Both the position numbers and the translations under genes were made by a program. A DNA stretch of 14,547 bases, taken from assembly GCA_964607965.1 (NCBI GenBank), contig CAZSMH010000049.1, positions 1-14,547 of the forward strand, in the 5' to 3' direction. The notes below the pieces were generated by a model that searched no databases, was not told where the DNA came from, and worked only from the letters and a program-made list of their open reading frames with translations. This document shows positions 13,847 to 14,547 of the stretch, piece after piece. The DNA comes from SZUA-584 sp964607965 (GTDB taxonomy: Bacteria; Bacillota; Clostridia; Christensenellales; SZUA-584). Numbering within the stretch: position 1 is the stretch's first letter; each line of letters begins with the position of its first letter.

Positions 13847-13852
13847 TATAAT
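13847..13852 (+). promoter_or_regulatory. hppA: -10 element likely serving hppA
   Basis: A perfect TATAAT sits 69 nt before the hppA start. The -35 region is poor (CTTTTA at 17 nt spacing). The leader of about 63 nt (13859-13921) is AT-rich and ends in AGGAGG (13912-13917); no riboswitch-like structure was recognised in it. Confidence 0.4.
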
Positions 13853-13921
13853 ATTAAAAGTATTATTTTAGATATATAGACAAACTGTTTATATAAAATT
13901 TGCTGCTCTTTAGGAGGTATT

Positions 13922-14547
13922 ATGAACGACTTAATGATTCTAGCACCAATCTCGGCCGTGGTCTCATTGCTGTTTGCGGGTTTTCTAGCAGTACGCATCA
14001 AGAAATTTTCTTCAGGCACCGAGATGATGGTTAAGATTGCGACAGCAATCAAAAAGGGCGCCAAAGCATACTTAAAGCGCCAGTACAAAAGCGTTGGCAT
14101 ATTTTTTGCTGCCATGTTCGTGGTACTGTTAGCGCTCTCGTTCTTTGGTATAGTTAACCGCTTCGCACCCTTTACTTTTATCATAGGCGGTTTCTGCTCG
14201 GGTCTTGCGGGCTTTATTGGCATGAGTGTTGCGACATCAGCAAACTCGCGTACAGCGTATGCCGCCAGTAATAGCTTAAACAAAGGGTTGCGTGTGGCAT
14301 TTTCATCGGGCGCTGTTATGGGCTTTACTGTCGTAGGCCTCGCGCTTCTGCCACTGTCAACCTGGTATTACACGTTGCAGCTATGGTTTGATCCTGCTAC
14401 CGTAGATGGTGTAAATAGCATCTCGGCCGCTATGCTCACATTCGGTATGGGCGCGTCGTCCATGGCGCTTTTCGCGCGTGTCGGCGGCGGTATATTCACC
14501 AAAGCAGCTGATGTAGGCGCAGACCTTGTAGGAAAGGTTGAGGCCGG
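13922..14547 (+). CDS. hppA: Membrane-bound ion-pumping pyrophosphatase (N-terminal 208 codons)
   Basis: The frame is open from ATG 13922 to the window edge with no stop, so this gene is truncated by the window, not broken. HppA hydrolyses pyrophosphate and pumps H+ or Na+ across the cytoplasmic membrane. The identifying block is GGGIFTKAADVGADLVGKVE (188-207), with Asp197 and Asp201 of the metal-pyrophosphate site; residues before it (GMGASSMALFARV) also fit. Hydrophobic helices occur at about 5-24, 59-78, 84-104 and onward. The full protein is normally 650-700 residues. The residues that separate K+-dependent from K+-independent enzymes, and H+ from Na+ pumps, lie beyond the edge. AGGAGG is 4 nt before the ATG. 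Ile codons include many ATC/ATT, unlike the ATA-rich dnaE, which fits high expression. Confidence 0.93.
   Translation, partial: MNDLMILAPISAVVSLLFAGFLAVRIKKFSSGTEMMVKIATAIKKGAKAYLKRQYKSVGIFFAAMFVVLLALSFFGIVNRFAPFTFIIGGFCSGLAGFIGMSVATSANSRTAYAASNSLNKGLRVAFSSGAVMGFTVVGLALLPLSTWYYTLQLWFDPATVDGVNSISAAMLTFGMGASSMALFARVGGGIFTKAADVGADLVGKVEA

Noticed and set aside
13866..13915. TAG triplets in the hppA leader as a possible TRAP target
   Set aside because: Only two or three TAG triplets occur at irregular spacing; TRAP needs many (G/U)AG repeats 2-3 nt apart. No such run was found elsewhere in the window either.
13813..14283. Minus-strand open frame of 156 codons over the start of the pyrophosphatase
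   Set aside because: It is antisense to hppA, whose protein matches a known family across the whole stretch and has AGGAGG at its start; the minus-strand product has no recognisable domain and no ribosome site worth noting.

Overview
The window looks like chromosomal DNA of a Gram-positive anaerobe of the class Clostridia. Four things suggest this. Most starts carry strong AGGAGG-type Shine-Dalgarno sites. The DNA polymerase III alpha subunit is of the DnaE type with an apparently complete PHP metal site. A TRAP (MtrB) homologue, known from Bacillus and some clostridia, sits beside it. A DivIVA-like coiled-coil protein and a membrane pyrophosphatase are also present. Isoleucine is often encoded by ATA, base composition is moderate by eye, and no phage, transposase, CRISPR, rRNA or tRNA signal was seen. 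The species cannot be named from this alone.

Layout. Positions 1-2994 are on the minus strand: a two-gene ABC importer (permease, then ATPase, overlapping by 4 nt), then a lipoprotein with an SH3 domain and a VanX-type D-Ala-D-Ala dipeptidase domain, then the start of a second lipoprotein with a Thr-Pro repeat linker that leaves the window. Divergent from these, 3167-7135 holds dnaE, mtrB (TRAP) and a small DUF2007-like gene, closed by a strong terminator. Convergent to them, 7200-8601 (minus) holds a HAD-family phosphatase and a flavodoxin-fold protein with an iron-sulfur-type cysteine motif. Positions 8752-13520 (plus) hold two tandem patatin-like genes, lgt, a DivIVA-like gene, a PIG-L/LmbE deacetylase and thpR. 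A small unrecognised gene (13523-13732, minus) and the first 208 codons of hppA (from 13922, plus, running off the end) complete the window.

How the genes relate. Most are housekeeping or envelope functions. Lgt would attach lipid to lipoproteins such as the two at the left end. The dipeptidase would act on D-Ala-D-Ala outside the membrane. DnaE copies the chromosome, and HppA couples pyrophosphate hydrolysis to ion pumping.

Most unusual points: (1) the second of the two tandem patatin genes has glycine in place of the catalytic serine and has lost the usual oxyanion-loop arginine, so it looks like a pseudoenzyme paired with an active paralogue; (2) a TRAP gene with all recognised tryptophan- and RNA-contact residues lies behind dnaE with no trp genes in view; (3) a terminator-like hairpin and a perfect 17-bp inverted repeat overlap between the DivIVA-like and PIG-L genes. 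Nothing here is a clear new defence or mobile system.
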